Assembly: GCA_009377445.1 (NCBI GenBank)
Contig: WHUA01000020.1
Coordinates: forward strand, 1-64,000
Source: Alphaproteobacteria bacterium
GTDB lineage: Bacteria; Pseudomonadota; Alphaproteobacteria; UBA8366
Direction of reading: 5' to 3'
DNA length: 64,000 nucleotides
This document shows, in pieces, positions 1-9,559 of the stretch. A model generated the notes under the pieces. That model did no database searches. It saw nothing but the letters and a program-made list of their open reading frames with translations, and was not told where the DNA came from. Position 1 is the first letter of the stretch, and each line of letters starts with the position of its first letter. The position numbers and the translations under genes were made by a program.

Positions 1-153
1 AGCTCCGTGTTCGCCGCGTTCGGCTCGGGCATGCTGCAGAACAAATTCGGCTGGGTAGCGGTGAATGCCGGCATCGCGCCGGCCATGCTCCTCGCCCTCG
101 GCAGCGTGGTCTGGCTGACCCTGCACCGGCGCAAGACGACGCAGACGGGCTGA
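1..153 (+). CDS. MFS-type transporter, C-terminal fragment
   Basis: The reading frame is open from the first base and ends at TGA 151-153, giving the last 50 residues of a protein that begins outside the window. The fragment has one hydrophobic segment (IAPAMLLALGSVVWLTL) followed by a basic tail, as in the last helix of a major facilitator transporter. The family assignment is an inference from this helix-plus-basic-tail pattern only, so substrate and exact family are unknown. Confidence 0.5.
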   Translation, partial: SSVFAAFGSGMLQNKFGWVAVNAGIAPAMLLALGSVVWLTLHRRKTTQTG

Positions 154-162
154 TCCCGCCGC

Positions 163-2466
163 CTACTCCTTCGCCGGCCGCGGCATGGCGTCCTTCGCGC
201 TGACCTCGTCCTCGAAATCCGACTGCTCGCCCTCGGGCGGCTTGACGAGCTGCGCCGGCGGGTCGCTCGCGGCGCGCCGGTCCTCGCGCGCCGGGTCCTC
301 GATCCGGATGTGCGCGGGCGGCGCCTCGCCCCGGCGGTCGACCCCGAAATAGACCGTCTGATGCGGGAACGGCATCTCGATGCCTTCCGCGTCGAAGCGC
401 TTTTTGAGGAGGCGGTTGAAGCCGCGCTGGACGCCGACTTGCTTGCCCGCCTTTACCTTGATGCGAGCGCCAATGACGACGGCGGAATCGGCGAAGCTCT
501 CGACGCCCATGATCTCGATGTCCGCCAGGATGTCCGCGGCGAGGCCCGCGTCGGTAAGCATCTCGTCGCCGACTTCCCTGATGACGTTCATGCAGCGGTC
601 CGTGTCTTCGCGGTAGGCGACGCCGATCTTGAACACCGCGAAGGAGAAGCCCTTGCTCCGGTTGATGGTCGACTTGACCTCGCTGAACGGCACCCGGTGC
701 ACGTCGCCGTGGACGTCGCGAAGCTGTATCGAGCGGATCGACATCGCTTCGACCTTGCCGCCGTGGCCGCCGACTTCGACCACGTCGCCGACCGCGACGG
801 CGTCCTCGACGAGGATGAAGAACCCGGTGATCACGTCCTTGACGAAAGTCTGCGCCCCGAAGCCGACGGCGAGGCCGAATATCCCGGCGCCGGCGAGCAA
901 GGGCCCGGTGTCCACACCCAGTTCCGACAGAAGGGTCAGCGCGATCATGACGGAAATCACGATCAGCACGACGTTTCGCAGCAGCGGCAGCAAGGTCTGC
1001 GTCCGCTGTCCGCGATGGATGACATGCCCCTCGCGGTCTGTCGCGGCGAGGTAGCGCTCGATCATTGCGCTCACCACTTCCCAGAAGATCAGCGCGATGG
1101 CCACGATCATCACGATGCGCGCGATGCGGCCGGCGACGGCGGTTCCCAGCGGGCTCGAAAGCCAGTCCACCACGCCGACGCCCCAAGTTTGCAGGAACGC
1201 CAGGGCGGCCACGCCATAGATGAAGACCTGCGCCACGATCATGAGGACCGGCAGATACTTGTTCGCCCGCGCTTCCAGGCCCGGAAAGCGAATCTTCTGC
1301 TCGTTGTTCAGCAAAAAGCCGCGCCGGATCACGCGGCCGAGCACGAGCACGACGCCCTGGGCCATAGCGAGGATGACGAGGCTCAGCAGCGTCGCCCGCA
1401 GGATGAACTCGAACCCGCCCGGCAGCTCGAGCGCCCACACGCCGTAGATCGTCACCAGATACATGATCGCGAGCAGGTGCCAGACATCCGCGAGCCGGCG
1501 GCGGAACTGGCCGAGGAATGGTCCGGCGTCGCCGCGAATCTCGTGCGCGACGGAGTGACGGTTCTGCATCACCAGAATGATGAGGAGCAGGCAGACGATA
1601 AGGCCGAGCAGCTTCCTCAAGGTTTCGTGCGCGCCGGTCAGGACGCCGAGCGCCGGCAGCGCCTCGATGGCGAAATAGCCGTAGACCGTCAGGTGCGTCA
1701 ACCGCCGGACCCACAGATAACAATAATTCGCCGTCTCGCCCGTCATCGGCAGAAGCCGCATGCTGGCGAAGTTGGGCGCGAAGATCAGCCTCGCCACGGC
1801 CAGGATCACCCGCGATGCGACGATGGCGTTGATGAACGCCAAGGCCGCCACGCGCGCGGTATGGTTCGGCTCGGTCAGCGTCATCGCCGCATAGGTCACG
1901 GCGAGGAACGCGCCTATCGCCACCAGATCGAGGACGGTGCGGAGGAACGCGAGCAATATGCGCGTCGTTTTGGACGCGGCGGCCTGCGCCTCGATCAGCG
2001 CGTGGGGCCGGCGCAGCAGCCATTGGGTGGCTTGCTGCGCCATCAGTCCGACCGCCAGGATGAGCGACAGCTTGGCGATCAGTATGAGCCAGTCCGCCCG
2101 CCGCTGCGGATCCGCCAGGCCATCCTGGATCCAGCCCGCCAGCCGCGGCAGGTCCAGCACCGCCTCGGCCGCACTTCCGAGATGCGCGCCCGCGTTCTCC
2201 ATCTTGCTCGACACGAGCTCCAGGAGCCGCGTCCCCAGCGATGGGGCCTGCCTGGCCTCCGCCTCCTTCTGGACGTCGATGAGCGCCTTCAGGTCGCCGA
2301 CGAAGGCCTTGCGCTTCGTCTCGTCCTCCAGGGTGTCGACGAGACGCTCCAGGTCGGCCGGCTTCGCGGCGGCCTCGGCAGGCACGGATGGCTCCGCTGC
2401 CGCCGCCGGCAGCGCAATGCCGGCAAGGAATACGAACAGCAGCAACGAGCAGAGTCGCAGCAGCAT
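163..2466 (-). CDS. MscS-family mechanosensitive ion channel, large form
   Basis: Predicted inner-membrane channel that would release solutes on hypo-osmotic shock. I chose the ATG at 2466 (767 aa) because a good signal peptide follows directly (MLLRLCSLLLFVFLAG, cleavage after AAAA); an upstream in-frame start would bury it. A periplasmic helical stretch is followed by about ten membrane segments. The MscS core lies near residues 520-620: the Gly/Ala-rich pore helix (GAGIFGLAVGFGAQ), then the beta domain (VGDVVEVGG, then R-S-I-Q-L-R). The C-terminal tail is charged. It is much longer than E. coli MscS (286 aa) and resembles the YbdG/YnaI/MscK-like large members. The alpha/beta hydrolase gene lies upstream on the same strand, 94 bases away, so the two may be co-transcribed. 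Confidence 0.9.
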   Translation of the reverse strand: MLLRLCSLLLFVFLAGIALPAAAAEPSVPAEAAAKPADLERLVDTLEDETKRKAFVGDLKALIDVQKEAEARQAPSLGTRLLELVSSKMENAGAHLGSAAEAVLDLPRLAGWIQDGLADPQRRADWLILIAKLSLILAVGLMAQQATQWLLRRPHALIEAQAAASKTTRILLAFLRTVLDLVAIGAFLAVTYAAMTLTEPNHTARVAALAFINAIVASRVILAVARLIFAPNFASMRLLPMTGETANYCYLWVRRLTHLTVYGYFAIEALPALGVLTGAHETLRKLLGLIVCLLLIILVMQNRHSVAHEIRGDAGPFLGQFRRRLADVWHLLAIMYLVTIYGVWALELPGGFEFILRATLLSLVILAMAQGVVLVLGRVIRRGFLLNNEQKIRFPGLEARANKYLPVLMIVAQVFIYGVAALAFLQTWGVGVVDWLSSPLGTAVAGRIARIVMIVAIALIFWEVVSAMIERYLAATDREGHVIHRGQRTQTLLPLLRNVVLIVISVMIALTLLSELGVDTGPLLAGAGIFGLAVGFGAQTFVKDVITGFFILVEDAVAVGDVVEVGGHGGKVEAMSIRSIQLRDVHGDVHRVPFSEVKSTINRSKGFSFAVFKIGVAYREDTDRCMNVIREVGDEMLTDAGLAADILADIEIMGVESFADSAVVIGARIKVKAGKQVGVQRGFNRLLKKRFDAEGIEMPFPHQTVYFGVDRRGEAPPAHIRIEDPAREDRRAASDPPAQLVKPPEGEQSDFEDEVSAKDAMPRPAKE

Positions 2467-2560
2467 CGGACAGGCGCTCGACGGACGAAGGCCGTCAGTT
2501 GTTCGTGACGGCAAATCTAGCGCGGGGCGCAAGGCTTCACAACGGCGGGCCGGAACGGCT

Positions 2561-3397
2561 TCAGTCCGCCGCCGCCTTGACGGCGAGGTGACGGCGCAGG
2601 AAGTCGACGATGACGCGGTCGATGCCGAAATCGTAAAGATCGGCGTGGCCGCCGCCGGGAATGAAATGCGCCTCTTTCGGCTGGCGCGCGGCCGCGAACA
2701 GGGTGCGGCCGAATTTCACCGGGATCACCGCGTCACCCTCGCCGTGCAGCACCAGGAGCGGGACTTTGAGCTGGCCTATGCGGTCGAGCGAATTGAAGCG
2801 ATCGCGAATCAGCCAGCGCGCCGGGACGTACCAGTAATGCGTCTGCGCGACATCGCCGATGCTGGTGTAGGGCGCCTCCAGCACGACGGCCCCGACCTCG
2901 TTGGTGGTGGCGATCTGCGTCGCGACGCCCGAACCGAGCGATTCGCCGTAGACCACGATCCGGTCCACCGGAATGCCCTGGGCCCTGAGAAAATCATAGG
3001 CGGCCTGCCCGTCGGCATACAGCCCATCCTCGCTCGGGCTCCCGCCCGCACCGCCGTTGTAGCGGTAGCCGACCAGCAGCACGCCGTAGCCGGCGTCGAG
3101 GTAATGGCGCACCTTGAAGGCGCGGTCGCCGATATTGCCGGCGTTGCCGTGGAAGTAGAGAAAGGTCGTCCGGTCGTTGCGGGTCGGGGCGCGCCACCAG
3201 CAGTGCAGGCTGATGCCGTCCGTCGTCGGGATGCGGACCACCTGCATGTCGGACACACCGTACTGCCCCGGTTCCGGCACGATCTTCGAGGGATGGTAGA
3301 TCAGCGTGCGCTGAGCCAGGAACAGCAGCAGCAGGACGGCTCCATAGCCGCCGACGATCCAACCGACGATACCCGGCATTCGGCCCATTTCCCTCAT
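2561..3397 (-). CDS. alpha/beta hydrolase, membrane-anchored (BEM46/YfhR type)
   Basis: A 278-residue protein with one N-terminal membrane anchor (about residues 10-28, GGYGAVLLLLFLAQ) followed by the lipid-proximal motif LIYHPS typical of the BEM46/YfhR group. The catalytic triad is visible: nucleophile Ser in GESLGSG near residue 153, Asp in GEGDAVIP near 222 and His in GGGHADLYD near 247. The oxyanion region is YFHGNAGN near residue 80. The fold predicts a serine hydrolase acting at the membrane; the substrate is not known. Alternative starts MGRM and MPGIVG lie within the first eight codons. It is the first gene of a probable two-gene unit with the MscS channel. Confidence 0.85.
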   Translation of the reverse strand: MREMGRMPGIVGWIVGGYGAVLLLLFLAQRTLIYHPSKIVPEPGQYGVSDMQVVRIPTTDGISLHCWWRAPTRNDRTTFLYFHGNAGNIGDRAFKVRHYLDAGYGVLLVGYRYNGGAGGSPSEDGLYADGQAAYDFLRAQGIPVDRIVVYGESLGSGVATQIATTNEVGAVVLEAPYTSIGDVAQTHYWYVPARWLIRDRFNSLDRIGQLKVPLLVLHGEGDAVIPVKFGRTLFAAARQPKEAHFIPGGGHADLYDFGIDRVIVDFLRRHLAVKAAAD

Positions 3398-3655
3398 AAC
3401 GCAAAGGCCGCCGCCGCGACAGCGGTGGCGGCGCCGTCATCACATAGTGATAACGAACGTTAATTAAAGTTTGATTGCGTCAAAACAATGGTTGGCGGGT
3501 TTCCGCGGCTTTTTCGGCAATTTTCCCGGCGCTTGTTGCAAGATTGCCCAGCCTCCGCGGGTCAAGTGTAGTATGCTCGGCCCGATGACAGCCCGAGATC
3601 AGCAGCCGCCGTTCGAAAGCGCCGGCCGGAACCCGCCACTGCCCCATCGCTGCCC

Positions 3656-4681
3656 ATGAACTCCCGCTTTTTCAACGCATTAGCCATTGCCTTCCTGACG
3701 ATCACGGTCGCCTGCGCGGCGCCGGGGAAAACCAGCGCCGAGCCGTCCGGCATTCCGCTCGAGGCGACGGCGCTGCCCCTCAACCCCAGCGACTCGCTGC
3801 AGGCCCAGGTGGGACGGCTGCGCTACCGCGGCGGGATCGTGCTCACCTCCGGCGACATCCTGTTCGGCGGCCTCTCGTCCATCGACGTCGCCCCGGACGG
3901 CAGGCGCATGATCGCGATGAGCGACAACGGCCGCTGGGTCTCCGCGACGCTGCAATACACCAACGGCGACCTCACCGGCATCGCCGACGCCGTCATGAAG
4001 CCGATCAAGCGGCTTCCCGGCTACGACCGGCCGGGCAACTGGCGCGACGCCGAATCGATCTCCTCGGACGGCAGCGGCGGTTACTTCGTCGCCTTCGAGC
4101 GCCAGCACCGTATCTGGCATTACCGCGGCCACCCGCCCGAGAGTCCCATGGACGCCGTGCCGATCGAGCTGAAAGGCCCCGACGATATCGCGAAGCAACC
4201 GGCGAACGGCGGGATCGAGGGCATCGCCCGGCTCTGCGACCGGCGCCTGCTGGCGGTCTCGGAATCCGCGCCGGGCGACCCCGGCACGACGAAGGCCTGG
4301 GTGTTCGACGGCAAATGGAAGGCGGTCGGCTACGCGACCACCGGGCGCTTTCATCCGACGGACGCGACTACGCTGCCCGACTGCAACGTGGTCGTCCTGG
4401 AGCGCAGCTTCAGCGTGCCCGAGGGCGTGCGAAGCCGCGTCGCGCTCGTTCCGGCGAAGACGATCCGGCCCGGCGCCGTCCTCCGCGGCGAAGAGCTCGC
4501 GGTGATCGCGCAGCCGCTGTCGGTGGACAACATGGAGGGAATTTCAGCCCGCCGGGGCGAGAACGGCGAAATGCTGATCTACCTCGTCTCCGACGACAAC
4601 TTCTCCGGTTTCCAGCGCACGCTGCTGATGATGTTCGAGCTACTCCCACCACCCCCGGAAGGCAAGGCGAGCCGGGGGTAG
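3656..4681 (+). CDS. secreted phytase-like esterase domain protein
   Basis: A 341-residue exported protein. It starts with a signal peptide (MNSRFFNALAIAFLTITVACA), possibly lipoprotein-like, although the residue before VAC is Thr and so a weak lipobox. The rest fits the esterase-like activity of phytase family (Pfam Phytase-like): a repeated beta-propeller with FGGLSSIDVAPDGRRMIAMSDNG near residue 70, DAESISSDG near 120, GIEGIARL near 182 and VDNMEGISARR near 290. The function of most members is unproven; phosphoester hydrolysis in the periplasm is the family guess. It stands alone between a divergent hydrolase gene and a repeat block. Confidence 0.8.
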   Translation: MNSRFFNALAIAFLTITVACAAPGKTSAEPSGIPLEATALPLNPSDSLQAQVGRLRYRGGIVLTSGDILFGGLSSIDVAPDGRRMIAMSDNGRWVSATLQYTNGDLTGIADAVMKPIKRLPGYDRPGNWRDAESISSDGSGGYFVAFERQHRIWHYRGHPPESPMDAVPIELKGPDDIAKQPANGGIEGIARLCDRRLLAVSESAPGDPGTTKAWVFDGKWKAVGYATTGRFHPTDATTLPDCNVVVLERSFSVPEGVRSRVALVPAKTIRPGAVLRGEELAVIAQPLSVDNMEGISARRGENGEMLIYLVSDDNFSGFQRTLLMMFELLPPPPEGKASRG

Positions 4682-4691
4682 AGGGCAGGCG

Positions 4692-4814
4692 GGGTGCGTG
4701 CTTCGACAGGCTCAGCATGAGGTTTTTTCTCAATGCCACGAAGATTGCCCCTCATCCTGAGCCTGTCGAAGGACGCACGGCATTCGTGCAAGATACGCAA
4801 ATGCGATTGCCCTG
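4692..4814. repeat. family A palindromic repeat (CTTCGACAGGCTCAG type), long version
   Basis: Inverted arms at 4694-4722 and 4750-4778 share the core CTTCGACAGGCTCAG. The spacer contains a T-run and the sequence CAATGCCACGAAGA. A tail (TTCGTGCAAGATACGCAA) follows the right arm. The same spacer and tail recur at 41.7 kb, and the spacer recurs inverted at 51.0 kb, so this is a defined element and not a simple hairpin. It may also act as a terminator between the convergent esterase and tolC-like genes. Confidence 0.85.
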
Positions 4815-4845
4815 AGCGCAAGGGGGGAGGGAAAATGAGCAATCC

Positions 4846-6162
4846 TCACCCTTCCGGCAGCCCCAGGGTCTTCTCGTTGAGCTGGCCGGTCGCGAAGATC
4901 ACGCGATAGAGGGCGAGGCGCGCGTCGTATTCGGCCTCGATCCGGTTGATCTGCGCGTTGAAGGTCTCGCCTTCGGCGTCGAGCACGTTGAGCGCCGTCT
5001 CCTTGCCCGCCTCGCGAAGCTTTCGCCGGGCGCGCAGCACTTCGTCGGCGATGTTCACCGCGTTCTCGAGCAGCTCCACGCGCTGCTGCTGGGTCTGGAG
5101 ATTCTCCCAGGCGATCCTGACTTCCTCTTCGACCTTGCGGAGCGTGAACGCCTGCGTGCTCTTGCTCGCCTCGTAGGTCCGGCTCGCGGCAGCCACCCGG
5201 GAGCGGGTCTGAAGGCCGGAGAAGAACTCCCACCGGCTGCGCAAGAATAGCGAATAGATCTCCCGGCTGCCTTCGAGCCCGCTCGTGTTGTCCTCGTACT
5301 CGGCCGCCCCGATCAGATCGAGCGACGGATAGTATTCCGATTTCTCGACGTCGCGGCGGTCGTCGTTCGCGCGCGCGGTGAAGTCGCTGATCCGGCCGGT
5401 CGGATTGTTGGCGCGGCCGAGCGTCAGCGCATCCTCCAGCGACTGCGGCAGCAGATCGCGCTGCGGGCGGGCGTCCTCCAGCGCGCCTAGATCCGGCATC
5501 CGGTCGAACACCTGCTGGTAGCGCGCGGCGGCGGCGCGCAGCCGGCCTTCGAAGGCGACGCGGCGCTCGCGCGCGATCTGCAGACGCGACTTCGCCTGCA
5601 GCACGTCGACCGTGATGCCGGCGCCGCGCTGCACGCGCTCGTCTTCCAGGCGAAGCTGGTTCTGGATGTTGCGCTCGTTCAGGATCGCCACGTTGATGAG
5701 CTTCTGCTCGCGGAGGACGTTGAGGTAGGCGGCGATTCCTTCGAGATAGACCGCCTGCTTCGTCGCATCCAAGGTCGCGGACAGCACCGCGCTGTTGTTC
5801 CCGGCCGCGCGCAGCCGGGCCTGGTCGCCGAAACCTTTAAACAGGTTCTGGGTAAGCTGGACGCGCACCGTGTCGCGGCGGTCTTCGAAGTCCTCGCCGT
5901 TGGCGCGCGGCGCCTGGTTGTCGACCTTCTCGGGGCCGGTTTCGCCGAGAAACTCGGCGCGCGGCAGGAACCCGCCGAAGGCTTCGTTCTCGCGCTCCTT
6001 GCCGGCTTCGAGCAGCTTCGTGGCGGCCTGTATCTGCGGGTGGGTCACGCGCAGCGACGCCAGCGCGTCCTTCAGCGGCTCGGCGCACACTGGCGAGCCT
6101 GCGCAGGCCACCGCCAGCGCAAAGCCGATCCCCATCCTCGCCCTATGTCCCGCACGGTGCAT
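4846..6162 (-). CDS. TolC-family outer membrane channel of a type I secretion system
   Basis: A 438-residue outer membrane efflux protein with a cleavable signal peptide (GIGFALAVACAGSPVCA). The two OEP repeats of long amphipathic helices are visible, with helices rich in Arg, Glu, Ala and Leu near residues 120-220 and 330-420. Phrases typical of the TolC/LapE/PrtF group include DTVRVQLTQNLFKGF near residue 92, RVQRGAGITVDVLQAKSRL near 183 and AGKETALNVLDAEGETF near 390. It would form the outer membrane exit duct for the ABC exporter and adaptor encoded just upstream on the same strand, with 110 bases between the adaptor stop and this start. No cargo protein gene is adjacent. Confidence 0.92.
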   Translation of the reverse strand: MHRAGHRARMGIGFALAVACAGSPVCAEPLKDALASLRVTHPQIQAATKLLEAGKERENEAFGGFLPRAEFLGETGPEKVDNQAPRANGEDFEDRRDTVRVQLTQNLFKGFGDQARLRAAGNNSAVLSATLDATKQAVYLEGIAAYLNVLREQKLINVAILNERNIQNQLRLEDERVQRGAGITVDVLQAKSRLQIARERRVAFEGRLRAAAARYQQVFDRMPDLGALEDARPQRDLLPQSLEDALTLGRANNPTGRISDFTARANDDRRDVEKSEYYPSLDLIGAAEYEDNTSGLEGSREIYSLFLRSRWEFFSGLQTRSRVAAASRTYEASKSTQAFTLRKVEEEVRIAWENLQTQQQRVELLENAVNIADEVLRARRKLREAGKETALNVLDAEGETFNAQINRIEAEYDARLALYRVIFATGQLNEKTLGLPEG

Positions 6163-6272
6163 GCAAATGGGAGCGCTTTATCGCAGCGCCCTCTCCCCCT
6201 CAAGGTCGCAAAACCCTACCGGGGTTTCCGGAACCGGTCAATCGATCGAATTGTATTGGGATAGTACCCGCC

Positions 6273-7616
6273 TCAGCGCTCGCGGAACGCCTCGTTGCGG
6301 AGCTTGAGCACCGGCTTGACGAGATAGTTCAGGACGGAGCGGCTGCCGGTGTGGATGTCGACGGTCGCCTGCATGCCCGGCGTGATGGGGAACTCGCCCT
6401 CCTTGTCGCCGAGAAAGGTCTTCGCGGTCCGCACGATCACCACGTAATAGGGCTGTCCCGTCGCGGGATCGGTGTTCGTATCCGCCGCGATCCGCTCGAC
6501 GACGCCGTCGAGCCCGCCGTAGCGCACGAAGTCGTAGGTCGAGATCTTCACCACCGCCTTCTGGCCCGCCTGGACGTAGCCGCGGTCGACGGGATTGAGG
6601 CGCGCTTCGACCACCAGCGCGTCGCCGATCGGCACGATCTCCATGATCGGCTCGCCCGGCCGCACCACGCCGCCCAGGGTGTGAAAGCGCATGTTCTTCA
6701 CGATGCCGTCGATCGGGCTGCGGATCTCGGTCCGGCGCACCCTGTCCGACGCCTCGGTCAGCGATTCCTGGACGCGGGCCAGCAGCAGCTCGGTCTTGCT
6801 GAGCTCCTCGACGGCACGCCGCCTGAATCCTTCCCGCTCCTCCTCGAGGAAGGCGCGGCTTTCGGCCAGCGCGGCCTTGGCGCGCGGCACCGCCTGTTCC
6901 AGCACTTCGGACTCGCCGTTCAGGCTCTCGATTTCACGGCGGATTTCGAGATGCTCCATGCGCGGCGTCAGTCCGCTCTTCAGCAGCTCGCCCGACAGGC
7001 GGAGCCGTTCGCGGCCGAGCCGTAGATTCGCCTCCACGCCGCGTTGCCGCGCCTCCAGTTCCTTGATCTCGAGCTCGCGCTGGGCCACCTTCTGCCGGGC
7101 GACGCCGAGGCGGCCGTGCATCTCCGCCCGGCGCGCATCGAGGGTCGCGCTCTCGGCGAGCACCAGCTCCGGCCGGCGCTCCGCCACCTCCATGGGAAAG
7201 GCCGGCGCGGCGTCGGCGATCTCCGCCTTGAGACGCTCGCGCGTCAGGATATGCGCATCGAGCTGCACCTGGAGCTCCTCGCGGCTCGACCGCGCCCCGC
7301 CGAGCGCAAGCTGGACCAGCACCTGCCCCTGCTTGACCGCGGCGCCTTCGGCGACTTCGAGGTCGGCGATGATGCCGCCTTCGAGATGCTGCACCACCTT
7401 CACCTTGGCGATCGGGATCACCTCGCCGCCCGCCGACGACACCTCGTCGAGCTGCGCGAAAGCGGCCCAGCCGAAAAAGGCGGCGATCGCCGCCATGACC
7501 AGCCAGGCGAGCGTGCGGAACGCGGGCCGTCGGCTCGACGCCAGCACCGCGTCGAGCCTGCTGCGCGGCGCGTCGCCGCCGAACACCTTTTCGAGGAAGG
7601 CGCCGCCGGCCGTCAT
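6273..7616 (-). CDS. HlyD-family type I secretion periplasmic adaptor
   Basis: A 447-residue membrane fusion protein. It has a short cytoplasmic tail, one transmembrane helix near residues 38-58 (LAWLVMAAIAAFFGWAAF), a lipoyl half-motif (VQHLEGGIIADLEVAEGA) near 75-95, a long coiled-coil hairpin to about residue 285, and the returning lipoyl/beta-barrel part (RTEIRSPIDGIVKNM) near 295. The C-terminus VDIHTGSRSVLNYLVKP is the type I secretion HlyD signature. It bridges the inner-membrane ABC exporter and the TolC channel. It lies 61 bases after the exporter gene, so the three form one operon. Confidence 0.94.
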   Translation of the reverse strand: MTAGGAFLEKVFGGDAPRSRLDAVLASSRRPAFRTLAWLVMAAIAAFFGWAAFAQLDEVSSAGGEVIPIAKVKVVQHLEGGIIADLEVAEGAAVKQGQVLVQLALGGARSSREELQVQLDAHILTRERLKAEIADAAPAFPMEVAERRPELVLAESATLDARRAEMHGRLGVARQKVAQRELEIKELEARQRGVEANLRLGRERLRLSGELLKSGLTPRMEHLEIRREIESLNGESEVLEQAVPRAKAALAESRAFLEEEREGFRRRAVEELSKTELLLARVQESLTEASDRVRRTEIRSPIDGIVKNMRFHTLGGVVRPGEPIMEIVPIGDALVVEARLNPVDRGYVQAGQKAVVKISTYDFVRYGGLDGVVERIAADTNTDPATGQPYYVVIVRTAKTFLGDKEGEFPITPGMQATVDIHTGSRSVLNYLVKPVLKLRNEAFRER

Positions 7617-7677
7617 GCCGGCGTCCCGCTGCGGAGCGGCTGCACGACCTCGGGCCTTCGCCCGCCGAAGGTGTTGG

Positions 7678-9435
7678 CTACCATGATTGGCTCGGTTGTA
7701 AGGGCTTCGGCCCGCAGGCGGGCTTGCGGTGCAGGCGCTGCATCACTTCGCGGGCCGGACCCGCCATCGCCACCCTGCCGCCGTCGAGCACCAGGATGCT
7801 GTCGCAGGCGTTGAGCACGGCGGGACTATGCGTCACCGCGACGATGGTGCAGTTGCGCGACATCTCCCGCAACACGACGGCCAGCTCGCGCTCCGCATCG
7901 TTGTCGAGGTCGCTGGTCGGCTCGTCCAGCAGCAGCACGGGCGGCGTCCCGAGGAAGGTCCGGGCGAGCGCGATGCGCTGGCGCTGGCCGCCCGACAGCT
8001 TGCCGCCGGCCTCGCCGATCGGCGTCGCGTAGCCGTCGGGCTGGTCGATGATGTATTGGTGCACGAGCGCGCGCTCCGCCGCTTCGATCACCTGCGCGTC
8101 CGACGCCGTGGGGTCGGCGATCGCGATGTTGTCGCGGATCGTGCCGGCGAACAGCATGCATTCCTGCGGCAGGTAGGCGACCCATCCGGCGAGGTCGCGC
8201 CGCGTGAACTGTTTGATGTCCGCCTCGTCGAGCAGCACGCGGCCGTCCCGCGGCACGTAGAGTCCCGCGATCAGCTTCAGCAGCGTGCTCTTGCCGCAGC
8301 CGTTGCGCCCGATCACGCCGTGCAGCCCGCCGGGGCCGATGCGCCCGTCGATGCCGTCGAGCACCGGTGCGCCACGCCCGTCATAGGCGAATTTCACCGT
8401 CTCCAGCCGGACCTGGCCCTTGGGCCGGCCGAGGCTCACCGCCGCCGCCGTCCGCTCGTGCTCGAGGGCGAAGACGCCATCCAGGCGCGCGACGGCCTGG
8501 CGCAACTGCGTCAGCATGCGCCACTGGCCGACGAGCTGCGAGAAGGGCGAGATCAGGCGGCTGCCGAGCATGTTGGCCGCGATCAGCGAGCCGATGGTCA
8601 TGCGCTGGTCGAGAATCGCCAGCGCGCCGACGGTGGTGATCGCCACCGTGGTCAGCAGCATCATGGCGTTGGCGAGCACCTGGTGCCCGTCCGTCGCCTG
8701 GCCGCGCTCGCGCGACAGCTCGATCGCGGCGGCGTGGCGGTCTTCCCAGCGCGGCTTGAGCGCGTCGCCGAGCGCCAGCGCCTTCACCGTCGCCCGCGCG
8801 GCGATCAGCTCGCTCAGGAGCATGTCGCGGGATTGCGTCGAGTCACGCTCGCGCGCCGCGCTCTCGCGCATCGCCCGCCCCGACCGCCAGGCCAGCAGCA
8901 CGAACAGCGGCAGGAAGATCACCAGCACCCAGGCCACGGGCGGCGCCAGGACGAAGATGAGAATGAGGAACAGCACCGCGAAGGGAATATCCGTCAGCAG
9001 CGCGGCGGACGGCCCGGAACAGGCGTTGCGCACCGTGTCCACGTCGCGGAACAGAGCCTGCCAGTAGGCCGCGGGACGCCCCTCCAACACGCGCAGCGGC
9101 AGGCCGAGGATCTTGTCGAACAGCGCCCGGCCCACGCTGACGTCGAGCCCGACCGCTACCGACTGGAAAATCCGGCTGCGCGCCTGGCGCAGCACGTAGT
9201 CGAACAGGATGGCGAATGCCATGCCGACGACCAGCCCCTGCAGCGTGCTCAGGCCCGCGTGGAAGACCACCCGGTCGTAGACCTGCAGCACGAACACCGG
9301 CGCCGCCAGCGCGAGCAGGTTGACGAACAGCGAGACGAGCAGCGCGTCGCGCAGGGCGCCGCGGGCCCCGCTCAGCGCGTCCCACAGCCAGCGTCGCTTC
9401 GGGGCGTCCCGAATCTCTTCATTCGTGGCGGGCAT
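7678..9435 (-). CDS. type I secretion ABC transporter (permease-ATPase fusion, PrtD/LapB-like)
   Basis: A 585-residue half-transporter with an N-terminal six-helix exporter domain (residues about 20-300) and a C-terminal ATPase. All ATPase motifs are intact: Walker A GRNGCGKST near residue 377, signature LSGGQRQRIALAR near 480, Walker B VLLLDEPTSDLD near 500 and the H-loop VTHSP. There is no N-terminal C39 peptidase or C39-like domain, which places it with PrtD-type exporters that move unprocessed C-terminal-signal cargo such as RTX proteins. That cargo class is an inference, since no RTX gene is in the window. It is the first gene of the secretion operon and is divergent from the CHASE2 cyclase 124 bases away. 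Confidence 0.93.
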   Translation of the reverse strand: MPATNEEIRDAPKRRWLWDALSGARGALRDALLVSLFVNLLALAAPVFVLQVYDRVVFHAGLSTLQGLVVGMAFAILFDYVLRQARSRIFQSVAVGLDVSVGRALFDKILGLPLRVLEGRPAAYWQALFRDVDTVRNACSGPSAALLTDIPFAVLFLILIFVLAPPVAWVLVIFLPLFVLLAWRSGRAMRESAARERDSTQSRDMLLSELIAARATVKALALGDALKPRWEDRHAAAIELSRERGQATDGHQVLANAMMLLTTVAITTVGALAILDQRMTIGSLIAANMLGSRLISPFSQLVGQWRMLTQLRQAVARLDGVFALEHERTAAAVSLGRPKGQVRLETVKFAYDGRGAPVLDGIDGRIGPGGLHGVIGRNGCGKSTLLKLIAGLYVPRDGRVLLDEADIKQFTRRDLAGWVAYLPQECMLFAGTIRDNIAIADPTASDAQVIEAAERALVHQYIIDQPDGYATPIGEAGGKLSGGQRQRIALARTFLGTPPVLLLDEPTSDLDNDAERELAVVLREMSRNCTIVAVTHSPAVLNACDSILVLDGGRVAMAGPAREVMQRLHRKPACGPKPLQPSQSW

Positions 9436-9559
9436 CGGCTCGATCGGCGGTAATTAGGCTAGGTCGACCTCATCCTATCGATCGTATGGTTGATAGAAGA
9501 TTAAGACAGTGTAAAGCCTGCTGTGCGACAGTCTCCCGCGCGAAACGAGACCCGAGACG

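Noticed and set aside
310..2508. Long open frame on the + strand opposite the MscS gene (732 codons)
   Set aside because: It is rich in Arg, His, Asp and Gln, has no family features and mirrors the codon structure of the real gene; high GC makes such antisense frames common. The same applies to long frames opposite the ABC exporter, dxs, shc and the MacA-like gene.
4846..9435. Search for an RTX or adhesin cargo next to the type I secretion operon
   Set aside because: No gene with Gly/Asp nonapeptide repeats is present in the window.
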